From an uncultured Mycoplasmatota bacterium (GTDB taxonomy: Bacteria; Bacillota_I; Bacilli_A; RF39; UBA660): a stretch of 14,788 bases of DNA. The notes under the pieces were generated by a model that saw nothing but the letters and a program-made list of their open reading frames with translations, was not told the DNA's origin and did not search any database. This document shows positions 1-5,744 of this stretch, piece by piece. The DNA lies in NCBI GenBank assembly GCA_900544605.1, contig UQVP01000023.1:1-14788 (forward strand), given 5' to 3'. Each line of letters opens with the position of its first letter. The first letter of the stretch is position 1. A program made the position numbers and the translations under genes.

Positions 1-44
1 TGATATAGAATTAAATTATAAATAAGTGGTGCGGTTGAAATTAC

Positions 45-71
45 AAAAAAGAAAACGATAAAAATCGTTTT
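45..71 (-). terminator. Rho-independent terminator of the Tyr-rich coat-like gene
   Basis: An 8-bp perfect stem (52-59 with 64-71, AAAACGAT/ATCGTTTT, loop AAAA) is followed on the reverse strand by CTTTTTT. The stem starts inside the stop codon of the upstream reverse-strand gene. Only two G-C pairs, so the hairpin is weak. Bases 1-44 hold nothing I can assign. Confidence 0.5.
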
Positions 72-307
72 TAGTATCTATAATATGGTGAGTAATAGTA
101 TGGTGGATAATAATAGTTGTTATAATAAGGTCTGTTATTATAACCTCCAAAGAAAGCAGGAGCTATAGCGGCTCCAGTTACACCACCAAGTAAAAATGGA
201 AAAGCAAATCCGCCAACAAATCTATCATCATTTTTGTTTAGTCCAAAGTTGGAATTAAAATTTGGTCGATAATTGACATTTGGAAAATATGAATTTTGTG
301 TATACAT
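71..307 (-). CDS. Small Tyr/Pro/Asn-rich probable spore-coat protein
   Basis: This gene encodes 78 residues; I recognise no named family. The N-terminal third is Asn-rich, residues 31-54 form a Gly/Ala/Phe-rich hydrophobic patch (VGGFAFPFLLGG...), and from residue 56 on 12 of 23 residues are Tyr, mixed with Pro and Asn, ending RY. Low-complexity Tyr-rich small proteins are typical of spore coat and crust, where tyrosines may be cross-linked; that role is inferred. The start at 307 is chosen because AAAGGAG lies 8 nt upstream; a longer frame to 406 would have no ribosome-binding site and would overlap the divergent aminopeptidase gene. The promoter region matches the sigma-K pattern (CATATTATA, see 327-353), which fits a late mother-cell coat gene. 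It is transcribed divergently from the M29 peptidase. Confidence 0.75.
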   Translation of the reverse strand: MYTQNSYFPNVNYRPNFNSNFGLNKNDDRFVGGFAFPFLLGGVTGAAIAPAFFGGYNNRPYYNNYYYPPYYYSPYYRY

Positions 308-326
308 TAAAATTCTCCTTTCATAA

Positions 327-353
327 TATAATATGACACTAAAAGAAATGGGT
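327..353 (-). promoter_or_regulatory. Candidate sigma-K-type promoter, overlapping a forward -10
   Basis: On the reverse strand CATATTATA (335-327) fits the Bacillus sigma-K -10 pattern CATAnnnTA, with an AC dinucleotide (353-352) 16 nt upstream, as sigma-K promoters have. The same bases read forward as TATAAT (327-332), a possible -10 for the aminopeptidase at 361, although no -35 is evident for it. The two directions may therefore compete for the same DNA. AT-rich sequence gives chance matches, so this is tentative. Confidence 0.4.
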
Positions 354-360
354 GATAAAG

Positions 361-1461
361 ATGGGAAAAATTGAAGAATTAAGTAAGAGAATTGTAAATT
401 ATTCATTAGAAATAAATAAAGATGATAAAGTATTAATAACTTATCAAAGTCAACTTTGTAATGATTTAGTTATAGGAATAATAAAGGAAATAAAAAATAT
501 AGGGGCAGTTGTAAATACTAAACTTATTGATCCTGTAATAAATAAGGAATTGATGCTTACAACAAACGAAAAAAGAGCGGAATTAATGGGTGATTATAGT
601 AAGTTTGAAGTTGAACATTATACTGCTTTTGTTCAGATTAGATATGCACTTAATGATTATGAAGATAGTGATGTTTCAAGTGAACTTAGAAACTTAATAA
701 GTAAATATACACGCAAATATGGTGAAATTAGAATAAATGAAAGAAAGTGGGTACTTTTAAATTATCCAAGTCCACTTGATGCTTATAAAGCTCATCAAAG
801 TATAGATAAGTTTAAAGAATATGCTTTAGATGCGATGATTACAAATTATGATGATTTAAATGAAAGAATGAAACCACTAAAAGAATTAATGGAAAAAACT
901 GATAAAGTAAGGATTGTAGGACCTAATACAGATATAAACTTTTCTATAAAAAATATGCCTATAATTCCTTGCTGTGGTAAGTCTAATTTACCTGATGGAG
1001 AAATATTTACAGCGCCTATAAAGATTTCTGTAAATGGTAAAATAACATATAATACACCATCTCCTTATCATGGTTCCATTTTTAATAATGTATCATTAGA
1101 ATTTAAAGATGGTAAAATTATTAATGCTACATGTGATGGTGACGATGAACTTTTAAATGAAATATTTAATACTGATGATGGAAGCAAATATATAGGTGAG
1201 TTTTCTTTAGGTTTAAATCCTAACATTTTATATCCGATAGGTGACATATTATTTGATGAAAAAATAAAGGGTAGTATCCATTTTACCCCAGGGCAGGCAT
1301 ATTATGAAGCTGATAATGGTAATCGTTCTGATATTCATTGGGATTTAGTTTTAATACAAAGACCTGAATATGGTGGTGGAGAAATTTATTTTGATGATGT
1401 ATTAATAAGAAAAGATGGGGAATTTGTCGTTCGTCAACTACAACATTTAAATTATAATTAA
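361..1461 (+). CDS. M29-family metallo-aminopeptidase (AmpS/PepS type)
   Basis: This 366-residue cytosolic protein belongs to the M29 leucyl aminopeptidases, which remove N-terminal residues from peptides using two metal ions. The family's metal and catalytic residues are visible in their usual contexts: E214 (PDGEIFTAP), E280 (IGEFSLG), H307 (GSIHFTPG), Y314 (AYYEADNG) and H326/D328 (SDIHWDLV). Length is near the family's 370-410. The start at 361 is preferred to an in-frame GTG at 352, because GGGTGAT lies 4 nt upstream, the spacing used throughout this window. It is read divergently from the Tyr-rich coat gene. A terminator is not evident at its 3' end. The role in the pathway (peptide recycling) is inferred from the family only. 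Confidence 0.92.
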   Translation: MGKIEELSKRIVNYSLEINKDDKVLITYQSQLCNDLVIGIIKEIKNIGAVVNTKLIDPVINKELMLTTNEKRAELMGDYSKFEVEHYTAFVQIRYALNDYEDSDVSSELRNLISKYTRKYGEIRINERKWVLLNYPSPLDAYKAHQSIDKFKEYALDAMITNYDDLNERMKPLKELMEKTDKVRIVGPNTDINFSIKNMPIIPCCGKSNLPDGEIFTAPIKISVNGKITYNTPSPYHGSIFNNVSLEFKDGKIINATCDGDDELLNEIFNTDDGSKYIGEFSLGLNPNILYPIGDILFDEKIKGSIHFTPGQAYYEADNGNRSDIHWDLVLIQRPEYGGGEIYFDDVLIRKDGEFVVRQLQHLNYN

Positions 1462-1471
1462 TAATCTAATT

Positions 1472-1491
1472 CATATACTTAATTAGGTGAT
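1472..1491 (+). promoter_or_regulatory. Compact promoter-RBS element before the deacetylase-like gene
   Basis: CATATACTT (1472-1480), AATT and AGGTGAT (1485-1491) are followed by an ATG 3 nt later. Nearly the same 20 bases precede yabG (3276) and yabP (4682). TATACT lies exactly 6 nt before GGTGAT, so transcription would begin at or next to the ribosome-binding site. No sigma-A -35 is present. CATATACT differs from the sigma-E -10 consensus CATACAnT at one position, so mother-cell control is a reasonable inference. Confidence 0.55.
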
Positions 1492-1494
1492 TAG

Positions 1495-2334
1495 ATGAAA
1501 AAGTATTTTCAAATAATAGGTATTATTAGTTTAGTTTGCTTTAGTTTTATGTTTACAGAGAAAACAGCTTTAATGGTTAGAAATAGTGATTCATTAATGC
1601 AGACAATAAAAGAAAATGAAGCACAGTATGAAGTTAAAAGTATTAATGCTAGTATAGAAGGAAATACTATTATCCCAGGTATTGGTGGAAAAAAAGTAAA
1701 TGGTAGTAAAAGTTATACTAATATGAAAAGATTAGGGCAATTTAATGCTAATTTACTTTTGTATGATTATATTTTGCCAGAAGTTAGTCTAACTAAAAAT
1801 TATGATAAATATGTTATAGGTGGAAATCCTAGAAAAAACATGGTTAGTCTTATTATAAAAATTAATAGTAATGATAAAATAGATGAAATTCTAAAAGTAA
1901 TAGAAGATACAAAAATAAATTTATTTATTGATGGTAATTGGCTTGAAAAAAATGAGAAGGAATTAACAAAATTAGTTAACTATAATATAGGTAATTTAAG
2001 TTATGATGGTGATTATAGTAAAAGTGGTTTTATATGGATGAATACTATTATTTCTAAGTATTCTAGACAAGAAAATAAATATTGTTATCAAGAAGAACAA
2101 AATAATGAATATTTGAAAATTTGTGCACTTCAAAAAAATTATACAATTTTACCATCGATAATTTTAAAAAATAATCCTTTAATAGAAGTAAAAAATAATC
2201 TTAAGTCAGGTAGTGTAATAGCAATGAATATAGACGATAAGACAATAAAAGAACTACCACTAATTATTAATTATATTAATAATAAAGGTTATAAAATAGT
2301 TGTTTTAGATGAATTATTAAGTGAAGATTTTTAA
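1495..2334 (+). CDS. Membrane-anchored polysaccharide-deacetylase-like pseudoenzyme
   Basis: This gene encodes 279 residues. Residues 5-20 form an N-terminal hydrophobic segment (signal anchor or uncleaved signal), then a linker, then a NodB-fold-like region at about 116-279. The fold shows in FIDGNWLEKNEKEL (144-157, compare TFFVxGEWLEKNPEL in real deacetylases), in SGSVIAMNIDD (238-248) and in the C-terminal LPLIINYINNKGYKIVVLDE (254-273). The metal-binding and catalytic motifs are gone: the TFDDG strand reads IIKIN, the NHxxxH motif reads NLSYDG (167-172), the RPPYG motif is absent, and the usual HD near the end is NI. It is therefore probably not an enzyme. Its promoter matches those of yabG and yabP, suggesting a role in the spore envelope, for example binding cortex or cell-wall glycan; this is inference. 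No terminator is evident between it and sortase. Confidence 0.7.
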   Translation: MKKYFQIIGIISLVCFSFMFTEKTALMVRNSDSLMQTIKENEAQYEVKSINASIEGNTIIPGIGGKKVNGSKSYTNMKRLGQFNANLLLYDYILPEVSLTKNYDKYVIGGNPRKNMVSLIIKINSNDKIDEILKVIEDTKINLFIDGNWLEKNEKELTKLVNYNIGNLSYDGDYSKSGFIWMNTIISKYSRQENKYCYQEEQNNEYLKICALQKNYTILPSIILKNNPLIEVKNNLKSGSVIAMNIDDKTIKELPLIINYINNKGYKIVVLDELLSEDF

Positions 2335-2340
2335 ATATAA

Positions 2341-2369
2341 TTTACTTTAACAAATAATTTTAGTATACT
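2341..2369 (+). promoter_or_regulatory. Sigma-A-like promoter of the sortase gene
   Basis: TTTACT (2341-2346), a 17-nt spacer and TATACT (2364-2369) lie 6 nt upstream of AGGTGAC. The -10 to ribosome-binding-site geometry is the same as at 1472, 3276 and 4682, but here a recognisable -35 is present and the CATATACTT context is not. Confidence 0.5.
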
Positions 2370-2385
2370 AAAATAGGTGACTAAT

Positions 2386-3261
2386 ATGAATGATACTTAT
2401 ATTCCTAAACATAATGGAAAGAAAAGAACAGTAAAAAGAAGAAGAATTAAAAAGCAAGCGGTGATGTGGGGATTAATTTTTCTTTTAAGTGTATCTGTCT
2501 TAATTATTAGTTTAACAAAAGTATTTGGATGGTTTAAAGATAATGATAAAACAGAGGCTATTGCAAAAGAAATAATACAAGAAATTCCTGTTGAAGAAGT
2601 TTTAGATGATAAAGAAACAGAGATTATTAACAAAGAAAAAAATCCTGATAAAGAAAGTGATTATTGGTCATATATAAAACAATCTCTTATTAATGTTGAT
2701 ATTGATTCTTTAAAAGAAAAGAATGGTGATACAATTGGCTGGATAAAGGTTAATAATACAAATATTAATTATCCTTTTGTTCAAACTAAAGACAATGATT
2801 ATTATTTAAGTCATGCATTTGATAAGAGTAATAATAATGCTGGGTGGGTATTTTTAGATTATCGAAACAATAGTGATTTTTCTGATAAAAATAATATTAT
2901 ATACGCACATGCAAGAAGAGATAATAGTATGTTTGGTTCACTTCGTAATGTGTTAAAAAAAGAATGGTATTCTAATAAAGATAATCATATAATAAAATTA
3001 TCGACAGCAAATGAAAATACAATGTGGCAAATATTTTCAGTTTATAAAATCCCTGTAGAAACTTATTATATAACAACACAATTTACAACTAGTAGTCAAT
3101 ATAAAGCTTTTTTAGAAACGATAACTAAAAGAAGTATTCATCAATTTAATACAACAGTTGATTCAAGTGATAAAATTTTAACGCTTAGTACTTGTAGTGG
3201 CGAAGATGATCGCATTGTTGTTCATGCTAAATTAATTAAAAGAAGTTCTAAAAACACATAA
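2386..3261 (+). CDS. srtB: Class B sortase
   Basis: This 291-residue sortase is a membrane-anchored transpeptidase that cleaves a sorting signal in secreted proteins and attaches them to the cell wall. A basic N-terminus (KRRRIKK) precedes one membrane helix (about 26-49), then an acidic linker, then the sortase domain from about 116. Catalytic residues are visible: H175 in YAHARRDNSMFGSL, C270 in TLSTC and R276 in EDDRIVVHAKL; this spacing is typical of class B. The ATG at 2386 is preferred to an in-frame GTG at 2377, which lies inside the ribosome-binding site AGGTGAC. No sorting-signal substrate gene lies in the window. It sits among sporulation genes; a sporulation-specific role is possible but unproven. 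A terminator follows directly. Confidence 0.92.
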   Translation: MNDTYIPKHNGKKRTVKRRRIKKQAVMWGLIFLLSVSVLIISLTKVFGWFKDNDKTEAIAKEIIQEIPVEEVLDDKETEIINKEKNPDKESDYWSYIKQSLINVDIDSLKEKNGDTIGWIKVNNTNINYPFVQTKDNDYYLSHAFDKSNNNAGWVFLDYRNNSDFSDKNNIIYAHARRDNSMFGSLRNVLKKEWYSNKDNHIIKLSTANENTMWQIFSVYKIPVETYYITTQFTTSSQYKAFLETITKRSIHQFNTTVDSSDKILTLSTCSGEDDRIVVHAKLIKRSSKNT

Positions 3262-3275
3262 TCTGTGTTTTTTTT
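3251..3275 (+). terminator. Terminator after sortase, containing its stop codon
   Basis: AAAACACA (3251-3258) pairs with TGTGTTTT (3264-3271) in a perfect 8-bp stem with loop TAATC, and T-tract 3268-3275. The sortase stop codon lies in the loop region, and the next promoter element begins at 3276, directly after the last T. Confidence 0.75.
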
Positions 3276-3295
3276 CATATACTTAATTGGGTGAT
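3276..3295 (+). promoter_or_regulatory. Compact promoter-RBS element before yabG
   Basis: CATATACTTAATT is followed by GGGTGAT (3289-3295) and an ATG 4 nt later. The 20 bases are identical to those before yabP (4682-4701) and differ at one base from 1472-1491. B. subtilis yabG is sigma-K-dependent and yabP/yabQ belong to the sigma-E regulon, which supports reading this as a mother-cell promoter; no clear -35 can be assigned. Confidence 0.6.
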
Positions 3296-3298
3296 TTT

Positions 3299-4084
3299 AT
3301 GGATTTTGATATCGGAGATTTGGTTACTAGAAAATCATACGATAATGACCTAGTGTTTATTATAACGGATATAGTTGATGATATATGTTATTTAAAAGGA
3401 ACAAATATTAGATTATGTGCAGATAGTCCGAAAGAAGATTTAGTAAAATACGAGGAGCACGGTAATGATAAGGAGGAACAAGAATTTATAGAAAGATCAA
3501 AACCAAAAAATGATTTAGATCGCACAGATTATTTTTATTTACCGGGTAAAATACTTCACATTGATGGAGATAAAGATTATTTAGATAGATGTTTAAAATA
3601 TTATAGTGATGCCAATATATGGGCGATGGGGATTAATGAAGTTGAAGAGAATGTTCCTCTTTATATTAAGGAATGGTTAGAAGAATATCGACCTAATATT
3701 GTTATAATTACAGGGCATGATGCCTATTATAAGCACGATGGTAAAAAAAATAATATTGAAGCATATAAAAATAGTGGGAATTTTATTAAAGCAGTTAAAG
3801 AAGCTAGAAAATATGAATCTAGTCATGATAAATTAATCATTATAGCAGGTGCCTGTCAATCAGATTATGAAAATTTAATAAAAGCTGGAGCTAATTTTGC
3901 TTCTAGTCCTAAAAGAGTAAATATTCATGCTTTAGACCCTGCTATAATTGCAACACGTATGAGCTTATCAGATATAAGTAAAGATATAGATTTAAAAAAT
4001 ATATTAGAGCAAACAAAATATGGAAGTGATGGAATAGGAGGAATAATTACTAAAGGTACTATGTATATTGGTTTTCCAAGATAG
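3299..4084 (+). CDS. yabG: Sporulation-specific protease YabG
   Basis: YabG (peptidase family U57) is a cysteine protease of the mother cell that processes coat proteins, and in clostridia germination factors, during spore maturation. This copy has 261 residues, slightly shorter than the roughly 290 of B. subtilis. The conserved core is visible: LPGKILHIDGD (81-91), NIVIITGHDAY with H140, and IIIAGACQSDYE with C186; these His and Cys are the presumed catalytic pair. They are followed by NFASSPKRVNIHALDP and a closing GGIITKGTMYIGFP. The ATG at 3299 follows GGGTGAT by 4 nt; an upstream TTG at 3287 lies inside the promoter-RBS element and is rejected. veg starts 8 nt after the stop, and the TAG overlaps the veg ribosome-binding site. 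Confidence 0.95.
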   Translation: MDFDIGDLVTRKSYDNDLVFIITDIVDDICYLKGTNIRLCADSPKEDLVKYEEHGNDKEEQEFIERSKPKNDLDRTDYFYLPGKILHIDGDKDYLDRCLKYYSDANIWAMGINEVEENVPLYIKEWLEEYRPNIVIITGHDAYYKHDGKKNNIEAYKNSGNFIKAVKEARKYESSHDKLIIIAGACQSDYENLIKAGANFASSPKRVNIHALDPAIIATRMSLSDISKDIDLKNILEQTKYGSDGIGGIITKGTMYIGFPR

Positions 4085-4092
4085 GAGGAAGA

Positions 4093-4308
4093 ATGACTAA
4101 AACGGAGGTTAAAAATCGTTTAAATGATTATATTGGGTGTGATGTAACTATAAAATATAATTTAGGAAGAAATAAGTATGAGAGTTACAGAGTTAAAATA
4201 AAGGAACTTTACAGTAACATATTTCTTGTAGAGTTAAATGATCATAGTTTAGTGAAGTCATTTTCTTATAATGATGTTATTACAAAAATAATTAAGATAG
4301 AATATTAA
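4093..4308 (+). CDS. veg: Veg protein
   Basis: Veg is a small cytosolic protein conserved next to yabG in Firmicutes; in B. subtilis it affects biofilm gene expression, and its biochemical activity is unknown. This 71-residue copy is a little shorter than B. subtilis Veg (86) and keeps the pattern: an N-terminal VKNRLNDYIGCDVTIKYNLGR, then the core ELYSNIFLVELNDHS and the final FSYNDVITKIIKIEY. TAGGAGGAAG lies directly upstream and includes the yabG stop. Because yabG should be sporulation-specific while veg is vegetative elsewhere, a separate veg promoter inside yabG would be expected, but I could not find a convincing one. Confidence 0.85.
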   Translation: MTKTEVKNRLNDYIGCDVTIKYNLGRNKYESYRVKIKELYSNIFLVELNDHSLVKSFSYNDVITKIIKIEY

Positions 4309-4315
4309 ATTTTTG

Positions 4316-4344
4316 TTGCAAATTTTTTTTAAATAATATATACT
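4316..4344 (+). promoter_or_regulatory. Sigma-A promoter of spoVG
   Basis: TTGCAA (4316-4321), a 17-nt spacer and TATACT (4339-4344) form a good sigma-A promoter about 38 nt before the spoVG start. The B. subtilis gene uses sigma-H; I see no good sigma-H element here. Confidence 0.65.
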
Positions 4345-4381
4345 TAAAGTGTAGGATGATACACTGAAGGGAGAGATTTTC

Positions 4382-4639
4382 ATGAAAATAACATCTATAA
4401 ATGTAAGAAAGGTAGAAAAAGAAGATTCTAATTTAAGAGCTTTTGTAAATATTACTGTTGATGATGCTTTAGCTGTTAAAGATTTAAGAATTATTGATGG
4501 TAATAATGGACTATTTGTTGCTATGCCTAGCCGTAAGAATAAAGACGGTGAATATAGAGATATAGTTCATCCAATTAATCAAGAAGTTCGTGATATGATG
4601 GAAGAAGCTATTATCAAAGCATACAATGAAGCTGAATAA
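4382..4639 (+). CDS. spoVG: SpoVG, RNA/DNA-binding regulator
   Basis: SpoVG is a small nucleic-acid-binding regulator; in Bacillus it affects septation and cortex formation, and in other Firmicutes virulence and RNA metabolism. This 85-residue protein contains the near-invariant core LRIIDGNNGLFVAMPSRKNK (35-54) followed by DGEYRDIVHPINQEVRDMMEEA, which identifies the family without doubt. GGGAGAG lies 7 nt before the ATG. It has its own sigma-A-like promoter (4316-4344) and is closed by a strong terminator (4648-4679), so it forms a single-gene unit between veg and yabP. Confidence 0.97.
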   Translation: MKITSINVRKVEKEDSNLRAFVNITVDDALAVKDLRIIDGNNGLFVAMPSRKNKDGEYRDIVHPINQEVRDMMEEAIIKAYNEAE

Positions 4640-4647
4640 TAGTAACT

Positions 4648-4679
4648 AAAAAGATATATAGTAATATATCTTTTTTTTT
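4648..4679 (+). terminator. Terminator after spoVG
   Basis: A perfect 12-bp stem (4648-4659 with 4664-4675, loop AGTA) runs into a T-tract 4671-4679. The stem is almost all A-T, so its strength comes from its length. The yabP promoter element begins 3 bases after it. Confidence 0.8.
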
Positions 4680-4681
4680 AG

Positions 4682-4701
4682 CATATACTTAATTGGGTGA
4701 T
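4682..4701 (+). promoter_or_regulatory. Compact promoter-RBS element before yabP
   Basis: CATATACTTAATTGGGTGAT is identical over 20 bases to the element before yabG and is followed by CTT and the yabP start. TATACT to GGTGAT is 6 nt as in the other copies. A weak sigma-E-like -35 (AATATA at 4663-4668) lies about 13 nt upstream of CATATACT. Confidence 0.6.
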
Positions 4702-4704
4702 CTT

Positions 4705-4992
4705 ATGGACAAGGATATAATAGCTAATTATAATCATACTATTTCAATTACAGAACGTAAAAATATTAATATAAGTGGAGTTAAAAAAATAGAAAGTTTT
4801 GATAATGAAGAGTTTTTATTAGAAACAACAATGGGATTTATTATCATAAAAGGAGAAGGATTGGAAATAATAAAATTAGATACTTACCAAGGAAATGTAG
4901 CAATCAAAGGTAAAATTAATAGTTTAATATATATGGAGAATCTAGGAAAAAAAGAAAAAGAAGAAAGCTTATTTAGCAAGCTATTTAAATAA
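4705..4992 (+). CDS. yabP: Sporulation protein YabP
   Basis: YabP is a mother-cell protein required for sporulation, made with YabQ under sigma-E in B. subtilis; its biochemical role is not known. This 95-residue copy carries the family signature: HTISITERKNINISGVKKIESFD (11-33), EEFLLETTMGFIIIKGEGLEI (35-55), GNVAIKGKINSLIY (63-76), and the C-terminal LFSKLFK. GGGTGAT lies 3 nt before the ATG at 4705; an in-frame TTG at 4693 lies in the promoter element and is rejected. Its stop codon overlaps the yabQ start by one base, indicating translational coupling. Confidence 0.93.
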   Translation: MDKDIIANYNHTISITERKNINISGVKKIESFDNEEFLLETTMGFIIIKGEGLEIIKLDTYQGNVAIKGKINSLIYMENLGKKEKEESLFSKLFK

Positions 4993-5276
4993 TGAACATA
5001 AAGTTACAAATAACAACATTATTATTTTCTTTTTTATATGGTATTTTCTTTTCTTTTTTCCTTAGTTTAAATTATAAATTTATATACAGTGATAAAAAAA
5101 TATTAAAAACAATAATTAGTTTTCTTTTTATAATTGTTTGTGTTTTATTATATTTCATAATCCTAAAAAAAATTAATTATGGAATATTTCATATTTATGA
5201 AATATTAATGATTATTTTAGGTTTTGTTTTAGAAAACTTGATAGTTAGATTTATTGCTAATAAAAAGAAACCATGA
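4992..5276 (+). CDS. yabQ: Spore cortex protein YabQ
   Basis: YabQ is a polytopic membrane protein of the mother cell needed for cortex formation in B. subtilis. This copy is short (94 residues) and shows three predicted membrane helices: about 5-27, 37-60 and 68-89. The N-terminal QITTLLFSFLYGIFFSF matches the YabQ start (QFxTLxxxxxxGxxxGxxfD...). It begins at the last base of the yabP stop codon and has no clear ribosome-binding site of its own, so it depends on coupling to yabP. Its last codon and stop overlap the divIC -10 region. Family assignment rests on position after yabP, topology and the N-terminal pattern. Confidence 0.85.
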   Translation: MNIKLQITTLLFSFLYGIFFSFFLSLNYKFIYSDKKILKTIISFLFIIVCVLLYFIILKKINYGIFHIYEILMIILGFVLENLIVRFIANKKKP

Positions 5277-5282
5277 TATAAT
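5254..5282 (+). promoter_or_regulatory. Sigma-A extended -10 promoter of divIC, inside yabQ
   Basis: TTGCTA (5254-5259), a 17-nt spacer and TATAAT (5277-5282) preceded by TGA (5274-5276, also the yabQ stop) form a near-consensus vegetative promoter. It lets divIC be expressed during growth independently of the sporulation genes yabP-yabQ upstream. Confidence 0.8.
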
Positions 5283-5304
5283 TAACAATAGGAGAGTGGT
5301 TAAA

Positions 5305-5718
5305 ATGGCAAAAAGAGTACCTAAGCAAACAAAAAGACGTCTTGCTATTTTGGGACCAATTTCGCTAGTAATTATTGTTTATTTTTTAATAAATTTAGCA
5401 ACATACTCTTATAAATTAATAACACTATCTAGAGAAGAAAAAAAATTAAAAGATAAACTTGTTTCACTTCAAGCTGAAGAAAGTAATTTAAAAGTAGAAA
5501 TTCAGAAATTAAAAGATCCTGATTATCTAGCTAGATATGCTAGAGAAAACTATCTTTATTCTAAAGATGGAGAATATATAATAAAAATAGAAGAAAAAGA
5601 TAAAGAAACTTCTAATGAAAATAATTTAGATAAGTATTATGATTATATTGTATATGGTGCTGGTGGAGTAATAATTCTTATATTTGGATATGTGATAATT
5701 AGAAGCATAAAAAAATAG
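5305..5718 (+). CDS. divIC: Cell-division protein DivIC (FtsB-like) with an extra C-terminal membrane helix
   Basis: DivIC/FtsB is a bitopic divisome protein that pairs with FtsL and DivIB at the septum. This 137-residue copy has a basic N-terminus, a membrane helix at about 14-34, a coiled coil at 40-70, and the family end motif DPDYLARYARENYLYSKDGE (71-90). Unlike usual DivIC, which ends soon after this, it continues through an acidic linker (95-110) into a second hydrophobic helix (about 112-132) ending RSIKK. The ATG at 5305 follows AGGAGAG; an in-frame upstream ATG at 5254 has no ribosome-binding site and lies within yabQ. yabP-yabQ-divIC is the B. subtilis order. The gene has its own vegetative promoter, as expected for a division gene. 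Confidence 0.9.
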   Translation: MAKRVPKQTKRRLAILGPISLVIIVYFLINLATYSYKLITLSREEKKLKDKLVSLQAEESNLKVEIQKLKDPDYLARYARENYLYSKDGEYIIKIEEKDKETSNENNLDKYYDYIVYGAGGVIILIFGYVIIRSIKK

Positions 5719-5744
5719 TTCGATTGATATTGAACTATTTTTTT
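5709..5744. terminator. Bidirectional terminator between divIC and the LemA-type gene
   Basis: A perfect 13-bp stem (5709-5721 with 5732-5744, 10-nt loop) has an A-tract on one side and a T-tract on the other, so it can terminate both converging genes. The divIC stop (5716-5718) lies in the stem and the reverse gene's stop overlaps its far edge. Confidence 0.85.

Noticed and set aside
1..44. Possible end of an upstream forward gene (frame ending in TAA at 23-25)
   Set aside because: Only seven codons are visible, with nothing to identify them.
3287..3298. TTG start for yabG (and the same at 4693 for yabP), giving four more residues
   Set aside because: The TTG overlaps the shared promoter-RBS element and would leave no ribosome-binding site; the ATG 12 bases downstream has GGGTGAT 3-4 nt before it.
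4307..4330. Possible terminator after veg (AAATTT...AAATTT followed by Ts)
   Set aside because: The stem would be six A-T pairs only and it overlaps the spoVG -35; not supportable as a terminator.
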